From Owenia fusiformis (lineage: Eukaryota; Annelida; Polychaeta; Sabellida; Oweniidae), in contig CAIIXF020000003.1 of the NCBI GenBank assembly GCA_903813345.2, positions 21,282,931-21,346,930 on the forward strand: a stretch of DNA of 64,000 nucleotides, in the 5' to 3' direction. The notes beneath the pieces are model-generated. The model saw only the letters and a program-made list of their open reading frames with translations, ran no database searches and was not told where the DNA came from. The number at the start of each line of letters is the position of its first letter. The first letter of the stretch is position 1. Positions 23,065 to 36,700 of the stretch are shown here, one piece after another. Both the position numbers and the translations under genes were made by a program.

Positions 23065-25464
23065 ACCTTTAAAATGACTTAAATGCAGCTCTAACATAGA
23101 ACCAGGGAGATTTGAAAAATCAGGCTGTTGCTGGATTAAGTTCGAGAGTTGTGAACAATCATGTTTATATAAAGACATATCCTTTGATTCATATGAGAGT
23201 AAACTGTGAAATTACAAAATTATTTCGCACTATGCTATTTTTGAGTAATCTTTTAAAAATATAGTAGTGTAGTAATTTTATCTCTAATATGTATATTTGT
23301 GTTTAAAACACATTTTCCATGCTTTGAAGATAACAAGACTCATAGTTGAATATATATGATCTAAAATATGTCAACTAATCACCATTCAACTAAAAATATA
23401 AACAACTATTGCTGAAAGTGAAACATTGGTCATTTTGCCCATTTATGTGTCATTTTTTGATTTTAGTGTGCTAATAAATATGCTAAACTTTTGAAAAGTT
23501 TAAGAATATTAACATGCAATAATAACATTTGTGTTGGTTTTCTCATTTAATGGTGGAGGGCAGATCTTAGACCTCTAATAAAAACATTCGTTGTCATACA
23601 TACATTTTCTTTAAGTTAAATCAGAGAAGACAGATTCAATAAAAAACATATATGAATCTATCATCAAAGAATTATAATTGTGGAAAATTATATGCTACTG
23701 CTAAATGCAGATTTTAGACACATGTAATCAAATGAAGGTTACATTAAATAATACATAGTATTGATAGAGAATAGCTACAATTTTGTTAAAGTTGATGATT
23801 TGAAATTACTTTTTCATTTACATAAATGGGGCAGGGGAGACATGAAAGCTATAATATCAACATTGGTTGTCCAATATACATTTTCTATATCCTAAATGGA
23901 AGAAGACATGTACAAGAACAGATTTGACCAAGAATGCACCAACCAGTCAGCATAAAACTCAAGATATATGGACCTATACTATATACGTTATTGCTGAAAG
24001 CGAAAATGAAAAAAGCCAAGTTTTGTCCTTAAATATCTCATTTCTAGGCATTAGAATACTAATGAGGGTCCTGAAACATCAGAAAAAGATTAAATAATAC
24101 ATAGTATTGACATAGAATAGGTACAGCTTTGTAAAAAAATCATAATTTGAAGTTATTTTTCTTTTTATTAATATTTCTGGTCATTTTTCCTAATAAATGG
24201 GGTAGGGGAGACCTGAAATCTCTACTATGAACATTGGTCATCCACAATACATTTTTTATATCCTAAATGAAAGAAGACATCTACAAGAACAAATTTGACT
24301 AAGAATGCACCAACCAGTCAGCATTTAACTCAAGATATAAGGACCTATATGGTATTGCTGAAAACGAAAATGGTCAAAAAAGCCATGTTTTGTCCTTAAA
24401 TGTCTCATTTCTAGGCACTAGTTTACCAATAAAGGTTCTGAAATATCTTAAAAACATTAAATAACACATAATATTGATATAGAATAGCTACAACTTTATT
24501 AAAGTTTATAGTTTCAAGTTATTTTATATTTTCATATTTTTCTTTAATTTTTCATGATAAATGGGGTAGGGGAGATCTGAAAAATCTAATATGACCATTG
24601 ATGGTCCACTATATATTTTCTATACCTTAAATGGAAGAAGACATCTACAAAAACAGATTTTATTACAATTGCAACAACCAGTAAGCATAAAACTCAATAT
24701 ATGAGGAACTATATGTTACTGCTGAAAGCTAAAATGATTTTAAAAAATGCCAAGTTTTGTCCTTAAATGTCTCATTTCTAGGCACTAGTATACCAATAAA
24801 GGTTCTGAAATATCTGAAAAACATTAAATAATACATAATGGTGATATAGAATAGCTACAACATTGTTAAAGTTTATAAATTCAATTTATTTTATATTTTC
24901 ATATGTTTCAGTAATTTTTCATAATAAATGGGGTAGGGGAGATCTGAAAGCTCTAATATGACCATTGGTGGTCCAATATACATTTTTTGTATCTTAAATG
25001 GAAGAAGACATGTACAAGCACAGATTTAATCAAAATTGCAACAACCAGTCAACATTAAACTCAAGATATAAGGAACTATATGTTACTGCTGAAAGCGAAA
25101 ATGATCAAAAATGCCAAATTTTGTCCTTAATTATCTTATTTCTAGACACTAGTACACTAATGAAGGTCCTTAAACATCTGAAAAACATTAAATAATACAT
25201 AGTGTTAATATTAAATAGCTAGAGTTTTGTTTGAGTTGAACATTTTGACTTTTTGTAGTTTCCATTTTTAGCCAATTTTTTTCTAAAAAATTCAAGGTAT
25301 GTCTTCCTCGGACCAATATTTAGATATGTTCGCAAGAGTTATATGCTTCGCAGGCGAAATCCCTTATGCAGGAAACCCTAATAGAATGAAAAATACAGAG
25401 AAACTCCATCCAGCTCACAAAGTCATTTTTTGCACAATTCTCACACCTTCCACCCCGAGTATTA

Positions 25465-25578
25465 GAAGGTGAGAGTATTACTATTTAGCATATGCTTAGA
25501 ATGTGAGAGTATTACTATGTATGCTTAGAAGGTGAGAGTATTACTATCTAGCATATTCTTAGAATGTGGGACTATTAC
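25465..25578. repeat. Satellite array, middle block
   Basis: About three units of the 34-bp satellite between foldback element B and the 0.6-kb palindrome. Phase and sequence continue from the left block. Confidence 0.8.
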
Positions 25579-26179
25579 TTACTCACTTCGAGAGCCATGT
25601 TAGCCTAGATTTTGAAACTTATGGCTCTCAAACGGAGAAGTGAACAGCTCATCAATAGTGACCTTTGAAATCGAATTAAGTCGATCCGCGGCTTACTTTT
25701 GGTCTCTAACTGTGTCTTACATCAGTATCATCAATCCGTGTAAGTATTGGAGCGCTGGAGTACTTCTTTTTCGATCAAGACTTGTAAATTGTTCATCGAG
25801 TGAACGTTTTTTAGACCTATTTCCAATATGGCGGTTTGCTAGGAGCGAGATACGCAACGAACGAAATGAATTCTGAGAATTAGTTAGGTTCGGACAACCT
25901 CCGGAGATTTACGAAAATGTCCGAGCAGAAACCGCCATATTGGAATTTGGCAGTAAAACGATTCACTCGACTAACAATTACAAGTCTTGATCGAAAAAGA
26001 AGTACTCCAGCGCTCCGATGCTTACACGGATTGATGATACTGATGTAAGACACAGTTAGAGACCAAAAGTAAGCCGCGGATCGACTTAATTCGATTTCAA
26101 AGGTCACGATCATTGAGCTGTCCAAATGCTCCGTGGGAAAGCTATTATATCAAAATCCAATAGCTTTCGCAGGAAGTAA
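25579..26179. mobile_element. 0.6-kb palindromic element with 8-bp target duplication
   Basis: Almost the whole element is an inverted repeat. The left arm at about 25660-25840 (through TCGATCCGCGGCTTAC) is mirrored at about 25930-26110. ACTATTAC is directly repeated at 25571-25578 and 26180-26187 within the satellite. The arms encode near-identical short open frames on opposite strands (25640-25876 plus and 25880-26125 minus), as expected for a palindrome. An 8-bp duplication fits a hAT-derived foldback MITE. Confidence 0.75.
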
Positions 26180-26335
26180 ACTATTACTATTTAGCATATG
26201 CTTAGAACGTCGGAGTATTACTATTTAGCATATGCTTAGAAGGTGAGAGTATGCTATAATAGCATATGCTTAGAATGTTCTGATATCATGATTTAGCATA
26301 TGCTTAGAACATGCGAGAGTATTACTATTTATTAC
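26180..26335. repeat. Satellite array, right block
   Basis: Four or five units with the TTTAGCATATGCTTAGAA core, becoming irregular to the right and ending near 26335. This closes the satellite that began at about 18.3 kb. Confidence 0.75.
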
Positions 26336-26570
26336 TTTGGACATCCAACAGGCCTCCATTTTTCCTTCTGAACTTTATTCTATTGAGATTGAAAGTTTAC
26401 AGGAATCAAGACAAATATTCAAATCTGATTATTAGCAAAGAGAAATAAAACACATTGCTTTGCGTATGCTATAGATCATCTTTATTTCCATCAATATTCA
26501 TACAAACCACAGTCAGTGGCCAAACTTAGATAGTTAATAGGCTAGCCATAAGTGGAATCAGTTTCAATAC

Positions 26571-26976
26571 TACCGGATTTTCTTGCATATATGCCCCCCT
26601 AAATTTAGGCCCATTGGCCAAAAATCGAATGTAGTACGCTTATACGCCCATGGCCCTATAAAAAATGACTATTTATTGATTTTTTCAATAAATTCAAGAG
26701 TATTTTGTCACTGGCAGATCGTTCTGTTGTTACTTTGTTTCAACATTAAGTCCAAGTAGATGACATTTCCTTTATAATTCTTACAAAACATGCGGTAGGA
26801 CTACAACAGTAGGTATGGTAGTCTCTCTTTTTTTCTCACCTTTAAGCCCACTGGGCCAAAAATTGAAAGCAGTACACTTATACGCCCATGGGCGAAAAAT
26901 AAGAGGTAAAATAACAGACGAAATTACCCCTTCTTTCAGTTATACGCCCAGGGCTTATATGCGAGAAAATCCGGTA
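26571..26976. mobile_element. MITE with TACCGGATTTTC inverted ends
   Basis: TACCGGATTTTCTTGCATAT at 26571 is mirrored by the end at 26976 (ATGCGAGAAAATCCGGTA). Internal blocks around TTATACGCCCATGG are also inverted. There is no coding capacity. The terminal TA may be a TA target site of the Tc1/mariner type. Confidence 0.7.
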
Positions 26977-28252
26977 CACTGCTATATTTAGTATATTTAC
27001 ACACTTTTTAACAAAAATGCTTCACTTTGAAGATATTGGCTTGAAGTACACGGCAAAGGATTCTAAAATTATACCACAATAAGACTGGAATAACTATTGG
27101 GAAATTAAAATTTGCACTTACGATGTTGCTTTTCATGACCACTGACCTACCTGTACACAATACAGGCTCTTGACTTGAATTATATCAACTTCTCTAAAAT
27201 ATCAATTCTCTAAGGTGACCACCTTTGATCACTGCATAAATGTCATATTTTATCCTTCACATTTTTGTATTTTAACATCTCAATTTAACTTCACCATTAG
27301 TATTATTAACAACAAATATGAATAATTTTGAGGATAAACTATGAGTAAATATACAGGACTTTTTGGACCGATATTCTGGCTATATAACATCTATGATTTT
27401 TTACAATATTTGGAAATATACAATATGTTCACAGTTATGTTATTCTAAATCTTTACACTAAAAGCTATTAATATCTAATAAGAATGCAACACAAAAACTT
27501 TATACAAAATAAACATATTCAGTGGCTTAATTGTGACAAGACAAAAGTTCTCAAAGTTTATCGCAAGTCTTCAACTTACGTTTATTTTGACCACACTCCA
27601 GCATATGTCCGCTGCTGAGTCGTCAAACTTCTGTTTTTAAGCATTTTCCTTTCTGAGTGAAAAGTTAGTTCTCACTTTAGACACTCATTTCTGATGCATG
27701 ATTTGTTACGTTTTTTCAATACACATTTTTCTTATATATTTTTCGATTTTTTTGTATTGCTGTTTTTTTTATAGAAAAATCCAGCTTGTGGAAAATATTT
27801 CCAATCGCAACTGTTACTTTACATACTGCATTGAATTCTTAGTCTGTATACCATACAAATAATGCACCTTTTGAAAAATACTTTATATATACTTCTATCT
27901 GTTTTACGATACATTCACTGAACACTGTCAGACGCACACATGGTGCGAGACGCAAATACACAGCGTGAAAACACTCCTTAATTTATATATTAACCTGTGC
28001 TCATCATCTCCTTGTGCTCATCATCTCCTTATTCTCATTCCTTTGGTTTTAAAATTAATACACTTGAATCTAAACTTCATAATCATTGAGTAGAGTATTC
28101 AATTTGCAATATATCCACTTTGGTGAGGATAACATATATTTCACACACATTGTTCTATTTATCAATCTGAAAGCCTCCAACTAAGAAGCAATGCTTTCAT
28201 AAATCAGTCAATTTAGTTTAATTTCAGTGAACTGATTATTTCCATTGTAGTC
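26977..28252 (-). other. Probable CNOT1 3' untranslated and downstream region
   Basis: This stretch follows the CNOT1 stop codon (28253-28255, minus strand) and has no other gene. It is AT-rich, with several minus-strand AATAAA-like hexamers. A long CNOT1 3' untranslated region is plausible, but its end cannot be set from the sequence. Confidence 0.4.
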
Positions 28253-31200
28253 TTAGACATTGGCAATCTTTGTCTCCAAGGTAGGCGTGGTTTCCATGGT
28301 GTTGTGTTTAGGTTGGGCAACTGTACACGATCTTGCTACACTCTCAAACAACCTGAAACAAACAACATAACTATGTATTCACAAACTGAAAAATGAACTA
28401 TGATATTCACTGTGAAAAACTGTGAATTTTGATAAAATGTACTAGTATGTGATACCAGTTCAAGGGGCAACAAGACTGTATAGAGAAAATTCGAAATTTT
28501 TTATTTTTTCTGAGCTATCAGGTCAATATTTGGCTTAACACCTTCTTTGACATACCTATTTTCTTAAGATTTATGGATTAACTATCAATTTAAGCATTAA
28601 GAAGTTAAAATTCAGTTCAAAGCTTCTATAAAGGGAGTCCCACTTTTTAAGATCCGCTACATTTCAAGAGGAATATCAGCTGAAATAATGTTCATCCAGG
28701 GGGTTTCTTTGTAGATATTGAAAATATATGTTAGTCTTGATGAAATATCCAAACTTAAATATATTTTGACACTGGTCGATGATCGTTGAATGCCCCACCC
28801 CCTTACATTAATTGTTGCACCTTTAAAAATTACCTTATTATTTGATAATCTTGAAAATTGACACTTGCAGTTTATTGAATTAAACATAAACTTATTTGTG
28901 TACATACAGTAATATGTGTGATATAAACTTACTTATATACATAATGTGTGTAACATAAACTTACTTATATACATAATGTGTGTAACATAAACTTACTTGT
29001 GTATTTCTGGTGCACAGTGTACAAACTCATGATTCCAGAAGTTGAAACTTGGATTCTTAATCAGCTCAATGAATGTGATCAACAGGCCCCATGGGTGAGG
29101 ACGATTCACTATGAGTCTCTCTAGAAGTACCCTGGTGATCTGTTCCTGTATGGCCTCAGTGTTAGCCTCAGCAAATAGGTAGAGTAGGGTACAGCTGAAG
29201 TAGTGGGTGTGACTGTTGGGGTACCTCAACTGGTTAGCAATGGCATTCAGGAACAGATAACGCCCTATAACATAGGAATTCCAAATAAATCATTTACAAT
29301 TTTTTTGGCATTTTAGCAGTACCCAAGTAGGATTATCCATAGTAGCTATTCGCCATAAAATCACTAATCAATTAGAATTCAGGATTTCAATGAGGCGTGA
29401 AATAAAAATTTTCATATGGAAATCTTTGTTTCTGAATTCTAGAACAGATAGCTTGCCAATCGCCAAATGGCATTTAGAGGCCAAGCTTTAAGATAATAAT
29501 ATAAAACATGAGGTGTGTAATAATAAAGAGATATCATACCTTCTGTATCAAGATCCACAGCTAGGTTCTGGAATATGTCCATGTGTGAGGAGTGTGCAAT
29601 TGTGCTCATGCTAGGTGTCTGTCCCTTACTATGTATGTAAGTGATAGCCTGTGTGCCCACATACAACACCAAAGCATTGATCAGAGGTATACTGTAGCGG
29701 GTACCAGGCTCATTCGACACTTGCAGGTTGCTGCGGAGATCTGATAAAAATGTCACCGGTGCTCGAGATTTCAGATATGAATCCAAATCCTGAAAATTAG
29801 AATTTAGAAGTTAAAACACAAATGAATTCACATTTGTCTGGATAATAATTCCAAATCAGCAAATCGCCTTTCGCAATTTTCCCAATTGCATTTTTATTCT
29901 GAAAACATTGACAAAGATCCTTTTCTGGCTATTTTTTAATTCAGTTTTATATGGGCACCTACGAGTAACAGTAACATGTACAAATGTAACTCAGTTCTAT
30001 TTTCTTGTAGGTGCCTTATACAAGTTTATTAATTGTTTATGTACCTTTTTAAAGCTAGCTGGCTGTATCATGTTGGTAAAGTTTGTAACAATCCTTGGTG
30101 GATGTGTGATGTCAGACAACATATCAACTTTCAGATTTGGCGTAAAGGGATCCGGGAGGCGCATGTTGCGAGGGAATGCACTAAGAATGAGGTTGCGCAT
30201 CTGAATACAGTTAGGTGGTATGACATCACAGAACAGGTAGTGGTAATCACAGAGGAATTCTGGGAAGTCATGTAACAGCACCAGGAGAACTCGCAGTGTG
30301 CCCTAAAACAAAGTGAAAAAATTTATTCATCTTTCTCAAGTGTGTCTCAAACATCGAGAGAAAATTTTAATCCATGAAAACCATTTCTTTTTCTCTTTCA
30401 TCAGAAATAATAATGAACAAAAAATCAATAGAGCAGTTATAATTTCTCATCATCTGTTGCAATGCTGAATATTTTGTAAATTGCTTAAAATTGATGAAAC
30501 CTATGAGACCAATAGAATCATACCTTGTAGAGTAACTGAGCAGCCTTTGTGAGGTCAGCATTTCTGAGGAACGGAGATAGGAACTTGATGAGGTCAATCA
30601 ATAGCTGAGCATACATCCCCCAGCCCTAGAAACATAGAAAAATCATAAAATGAAGGTGAATTTACAAATTATCATCTAAAAATGTCACTCCATGGCCTTT
30701 ATTTCCACCAAAAAGGTCCCTTCATAAAACCTTTATTTACACTAAAAAGATCCCTTCATAGCCTTTATTTACATAGAAAAGGTCCCTTTCTAGTCTTTAA
30801 TTACACTGAATAGGCCCTTCAATAGCCTTTATTTTCACCAAAAAGGTCCCTCTCGGCCTTTATACCAAAAAGGTCTCTCCATGTCCTTTATTTACAGTGA
30901 AAGGATCCATTTACAATAATCATTCCTACATGTGTAAGCTCCTTTTATAATAATTATTTTAACCTGGTCATTGATTGGACTGTATACAGTGTTGTTATAC
31001 CAGTGTGTGACTGCATGATGTAAATAAATTGTAAGGAATATCACCTACCCTTTGTTGTGGAGTGATTGCAAGCATGCGTCCTATGAACACCCTGTGTGAG
31101 ATGAGCTCAAGCCAAGCATAGGCGAACCCTGGTGCCTTCCTCGGTCTAAGGATATGGAAAGTATTACTGAAAAATAGATAAAGATCGATTTTTTAGGCAG

Positions 31201-33703
31201 CTAGCTTTTTCTATTGATAATAAATGTAAGTAACCTATGTAAGTAATCTATGGAAATCACATCGACAAAGGTCATTACTGCTAACAAACAGACAGACAGT
31301 GACTGCATACTGAAACAAGGCATTGACATGTAAAATACCACCACCTGCCATTTGTTACAGATGCTGAACATCAGCCACCAACTGCCGAACACTGTCCACA
31401 AAAAAGTCGAAGACTATAACAATATGTCACCACTTATGGTGGGGTACATAAAAACATCAGATAAGAACCCAAACCTAAAATATATTTAAATTCAGTCATC
31501 CTTCTTATATATACAAACAAATGCCTGGATATTATTACTTTTTGTGGCAACACTCACCAGAAAGCTGTTAGGATCTGGAAGTTGATACCATCGAGGACCT
31601 GCTCTGGTGCATTCAGCTCAATAAAGAGCATGATGAATATTCTGTGGTAAGGTAGTTGTTGGAACTCTGTATTCCTCACCTCATGATCTTGAAGTAATAC
31701 ACCCGCCACTATACCTAGCACCTGTAACATAAATAGAACGATGTACTCTTTTCTTTCAAACTTTGTGAAGACATATACAATGGTATTATTTCTTGAGAAC
31801 AAGATATAGTCAATGACAATATATCATCTTTGATGCTACCCATTACCAAATACCTAATTCAAAGTTTGGATATAAACTACATAAGTAACACAACTTCATA
31901 TTTCTGGATGGATAATGTTTCAAAAACATACATTATGGAGTCATCTTTGAAAACTGTAATCCATGCATTACTGCAAGCATCCATCTCATACATACAACTT
32001 TGGGTCAACAGAATTATCATATGAAAGCCAAAATTATGAAAAACTATGACATTTACAAAAATAATTTCAGAAATAGACCAAACATTCATAAATACCTTAT
32101 TGAGTAGGTTGATCTTGGTGACACTATTAGTGGAGTCCCCGGAGTGTTTCACCAGGAGAGATATCAGCCTCACAAAGGCATCTAAAGTGTGGAAGCATTT
32201 GGCTCTGATCAATGTAGGGCTATGAGTCTGTTCATTTAGTGCTCTATAGCACAAGTCGACGCACATCTCAGTGGAGAGGCGGAAAAATCTTGTGATCAAG
32301 TCATCTGTTTTCAGAATTCCTTGTTGGTGCATCTGCAATGAGATTTCCTTATTTAACAATTATTTCAACATGTTTACAAAAACAAACATACAAATACAGA
32401 AGATTACATGAGGGTAAGATGTATTTTCAATATGAGGTCCTAGATGGTCTTGTTTAGTCAACAAGTGTGTGAGATTCATGTTATACTTTCTTGTCACGAA
32501 AATTGATGAGCAACAGTTTCAATGGCCATTGTCAAATTTTGAGTGAATAAAAAAATTGTCAACAAAAGAATATTTTCATAATATGGGCCAAAAGAAGTTG
32601 TTCTTAAATGTGAGATCTATTAACCACTAAACTTATACATGAATCAGCTCATTACAATATAACCATGCACTGCTCTGCCAAACCTTTGCCACATCAATAT
32701 TGTAAAATTTTGGCATTCCTTACCTGTCCCACAAACATGGAGAATGCCTTGGTGCTGTCTCTTCCTGCGGCTGGAGAGTGGTACATGTTCACCCACTCTC
32801 TGAGTAAGAATTCTGTCTTTTCATGGAGACCTGGGGGGTCATCAAATTCCCGCGCCTGGGAGATACCTGATTGCATCATTGACGTTGGGCCACTGGGGGC
32901 ACGGTCCAGGAGACCACCATCATTCTGTTGTCTGATGTTCTCGATGAGGTTGGCCAGACCTTCAGGGGCCTGACGACTGTGAGTTGCGATTCTGGATAAA
33001 GCCTCGATTGTATTGTAAAAGTCAGCCTGGAAAAAGCAAATAATAAGAAATAAGTTGCATAATCATTTAAGGATGAAGGTATTCACAGAATACCCCAAAT
33101 CTCTGGTTGAAACCTGAAAACTGTGACATAGTGTCAAATTTTAAACTAAGTGAAATTAGCAAATAATCAGCCAGCAATATGACAAAACTCTTCCTAATCC
33201 TAATGAAAGGAATAATGTAGTTCATTTAATGTTACATGGAAAATGTAAAATGTGCAATTGATCAGATGAGAATAGACTTACATTTAATATGTTTACCTAT
33301 TTTAACTTTTTTTCATTTTTCTTTTCTATTTTTGTTATTTATTTCATTAAAACAAAATAACATTTGTCCAAATTTGTGGCTATGACACCTATATGGGTAT
33401 ATATTTGACCACATTTAAAAATGTAAATCAAAAGTGCTTGAAAGTTTAACACAATATGACATTGGATGAACCATAATTTGTCTCATGAGTTTTACCTCAT
33501 TAATCTGGCTATTATGCTTCTCATCAATACAATATCTCTGGACTAGAGACATGGCAAAGGCAACAGCCATGTAGTTCAAGCCATTCTCCATTGATTGGGC
33601 CAGGTGGAGGTCATAGGTCGACACAGTGATCAGGTGTGAGCGAATCAACACATCTACTGCATCTACGTTGTAGCGGAAATCTTCTCTACATTCTATGAGC
33701 CGC
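28253..33703 (-). CDS. CNOT1: CNOT1 exons 28-37: C-terminal NOT1 superfamily domain
   Basis: Exons: 33496-33703, 32724-33026, 32096-32332, 31558-31721, 31049-31166, 30524-30625, 30045-30302, 29540-29789, 28997-29264 and 28253-28352 (about residues 1745-2413). This domain docks the CNOT2/CNOT3 dimer. Strongly conserved blocks include [18 protein letters not shown] (exon 30), [20 protein letters not shown] (exon 34) and [20 protein letters not shown] (exon 35). Confidence 0.97.
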
Positions 33704-36700
33704 CTGGAGGACAAACAGTTTGGTTTAATGTATTGAACACAAGAATTATTATTTCATTGGATTGGACATGTCTTTCTCTGATAATATAAAAATTACTTTT
33801 GAGGTTTCTCATTCTAATTTGGTATTTTACATGTATATTATAAAAAAATTTAAACATACTTTTCAAATATAATTTTCATGTTCCTAGGAGCAGAATATTA
33901 CCCATAAGTTAAACATCTTTCTAAGATTTACCTGGTGACGTGTTTATTGGTCCACTGTGGTCCATAGGCACGTTGATCCTGTAGTCCCTTTAGCACCAAT
34001 AGATGACAATCACGATATCTGATCAAGAACTCGGGATCTGCTGCCAACTGGTTGCTTGTGTTTAAACCATCTAAGAGGCCTTCAACAGCCTTCTGGAGCA
34101 ACGCAACAGCCGTTACGATTTCACGGGAGTTCCTTGCAAGGAGAACTGACTCCCTGAGGCTGTGTAGGACAGCAACCTGAGGACTGGTAGGGTTGGCCAT
34201 AACTGCACGTAGGTGGACCTCCATCTCTAGGATGATTTTGTCATAGATTTGAGTGATCTCATCTGTTGTAAATGATGGCTACAAGACATATAATATAGAT
34301 AAGCATGAATGATGGGCTTCAACTTATCAATGTATGCAGTACCTTTTTGTTAAAGAATGTACAAATGGGGTGTTTTTATCCCATCATCATTGCCTGGTTG
34401 CCAAGATTAACTGAAACCGGCAAAAAGTGTTTTGATTGGCAGTTGTTCACATATCGAGTTTCTTTAAACATGGATGTCAGATTTAAAAATTACTACCATA
34501 AAAAAATGCTCATATTGAGAGCATGAGGTGTGCAGATTAGAGAGATGTTCAGATACAGACTTTACTATACTATGTATTTTTACCTGTCCTTTGCCACCTT
34601 GGAAGAGTTGAGACTGGTTGCCAAGGTTACTGGGCTCTGTAGCAGTGAGGAATCCTGGGATATTTCGTGCAAACTCTTCATAGACAATGATTTGCTGAGA
34701 TGTCACTCCACCAACCTGGTAACAAAAGTTAATAAAAACGTTAAATCATTGCAAAAAACATTTCTTCAACCCCCACCATGTAACATATACAAATATTATA
34801 TTGAATAGGAATTTTTCACAAAACACAATAGAAATCTCTTAAAATCATATAGTCAAACACAAATCATATATAAATATAGTGACTGGGATTTGTTGAGTCC
34901 ATTCACCTTGAGTCTGATTTGTTCAGGCATACGTTCAGCCTGGTATGTCAGCACCACAGGATCACAGTACCTCCTGCCCTCATTACGTGCATGTTTACGT
35001 AGGTCATACTCAGTAGCTAGGCGTTTGTCCATCTCAGCTATTGCTTTCTCCACAGCAGTCTTCTGTATGAAGACGCAGCACAACTCTGTGTTGTCTTGGG
35101 CCAGGACCTGTGCAGCTTGTTCTATAAGCTCTTTCTGGGGCTGGGTAGCACCCTGCTTGAATAGGAACAAGCAATGAATAATTATTACTTTGAAAAAGGG
35201 TAAATGATGAGCTAAAATAAAATAATTCTTTAAATAATTTTACTCTTGAGAGAGCAAAAATTTGGTTTAAGGGATGGGGAAAAAGTTCCTCAGAATTGAG
35301 AGAAAACTCCCAATAGCATAAAATTAGGAACTGGGATGAGGGGGGGAAGTATTACATAAGACACTTACCCTGAGAGTTGTGTGGAAAGCCTTCTGTAGGT
35401 TGGTAGCAATGCTGAGTTGTAGGGGCTCCCTGCATGTTATAAGAGCCATTCCAGCTGTCATGTTGCGTACCATGTGATGTGCTGCTGCACTCATGCGTGC
35501 CTCATCTGGGTCTAGAGCAAAATCCTAAGAGAAAACAAGTGAAATGCCATTTGATAAAATTCAAATTTTAAAGACAAACCTTTTCAACTACTAAAGAGAA
35601 ATCAGTGGATTTAGTAAAAAATATATGTCAAGAGTAACAAGGAATTTCATTGTTCATCAAACACCAAGTATAGGCTTCATTTTCTTTACCTTTTTCACAA
35701 TCTGTTCGCAAGTGGTAAGAGCAATCTTAATTGATCTGTCTACAACAGGTGGTAACAGTTCCTTGACTGCTCTCTCTACAGCTGGACGCACCACTTGCTT
35801 CAACTGGGGGTGTGCTTGGAACAGCCCAATCTGAAATATGAGAGGAAATATTACTGGGGGTGTCCTTGGAACAGCCATACAAAATATGCAAGGAAATAAT
35901 ACGACACTATCTAATATGACAAATAAAAAATCATACAAGAGAGCTTGTTTATTTACTGAGAAGCATTAACACAAGACAAGGTACTCACAGAATCGCTCAT
36001 GTTGATATGTTGCGCTAGTCCACCTAGTGAAGATACATTGATGTCCCCATACACATACTGTGGCTGAGGAGGTGTGCTGATTGCCGCTGTAGTTGTAGCA
36101 GATGGTGTCACAGAGGTAGCCGTGGTTGATGACAGCGTCCCAACTGTTGCTATAGTAACTGATGGATTCTCCTCTACAGTTGGCTGTGGGGTGATGGATG
36201 TATCTTTGGTAGGAGCTGAAAGTTGAGGCTCAAGTCTCTCCAAGCGTACTTTGTCGTGGAAGTAGTCTCCGGGTGAAAGTTCATTAATGTCAACCTGTAG
36301 AGCTTTACACAGTACCTCAATCTCAAACTTCAAGTTCAGTTTCAAGTCTGGCTCACAATGTAGCTCTGCGAGGACGTTCATGATGCCCATTGTCCAAGGG
36401 TTTGGTGGTCGAAACACCTATGAAGAAACAAGCAAAACTATCATATCAGATTCTTTTGAAATTTAGATGATCCATATTTCATCTTAATACTAGATATTAC
36501 ACTGTAGTACTCTACTGTATATCAGTCTATAATAGGGAGCTTTGTTTTGTCGGACCAACATTTTTCTCATACAAACACTAATTCAACAGATATTTACCTT
36601 GCTTTTTGAACATGACTCCAACACCTTGGCTACAAAAGGGACTACATAGAGCAGTTCTTGTTGGCCTTTCTGGTAAGCTTCAAATATGAGAGATTTAAGA

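Larger units (their letters stand above)
19444..25461. mobile_element. Foldback element B, 6.0 kb, inserted in the satellite with a TTA duplication
   Basis: The termini TACTCGGGGTGGAA (19444) and TTCCACCCCGAGTA (25461) are reverse complements, flanked by TTA at 19441-19443 and 25462-25464. Removing the element and one TTA restores a regular satellite unit (AGCATAAGC, TTA, GAAGGTGAG). The arms contain about four units of roughly 365 bp (marker AGATCTCCCCTACCCC near 19970, 20340, 20700 and 21040), with inverted copies near 23830, 24200, 24560 and 24935. The unpaired centre (about 21200-23800) has a decayed coding stretch and a nested element. A 3-bp TTA/TAA duplication is typical of PIF/Harbinger transposons, but no transposase is visible, so the class is an inference. 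Confidence 0.85.

Noticed and set aside
25640-26125. Two convergent open frames with nearly the same peptide, as a duplicated small gene
   Set aside because: They are the two arms of one palindromic element and mirror each other. There is no independent evidence of coding.
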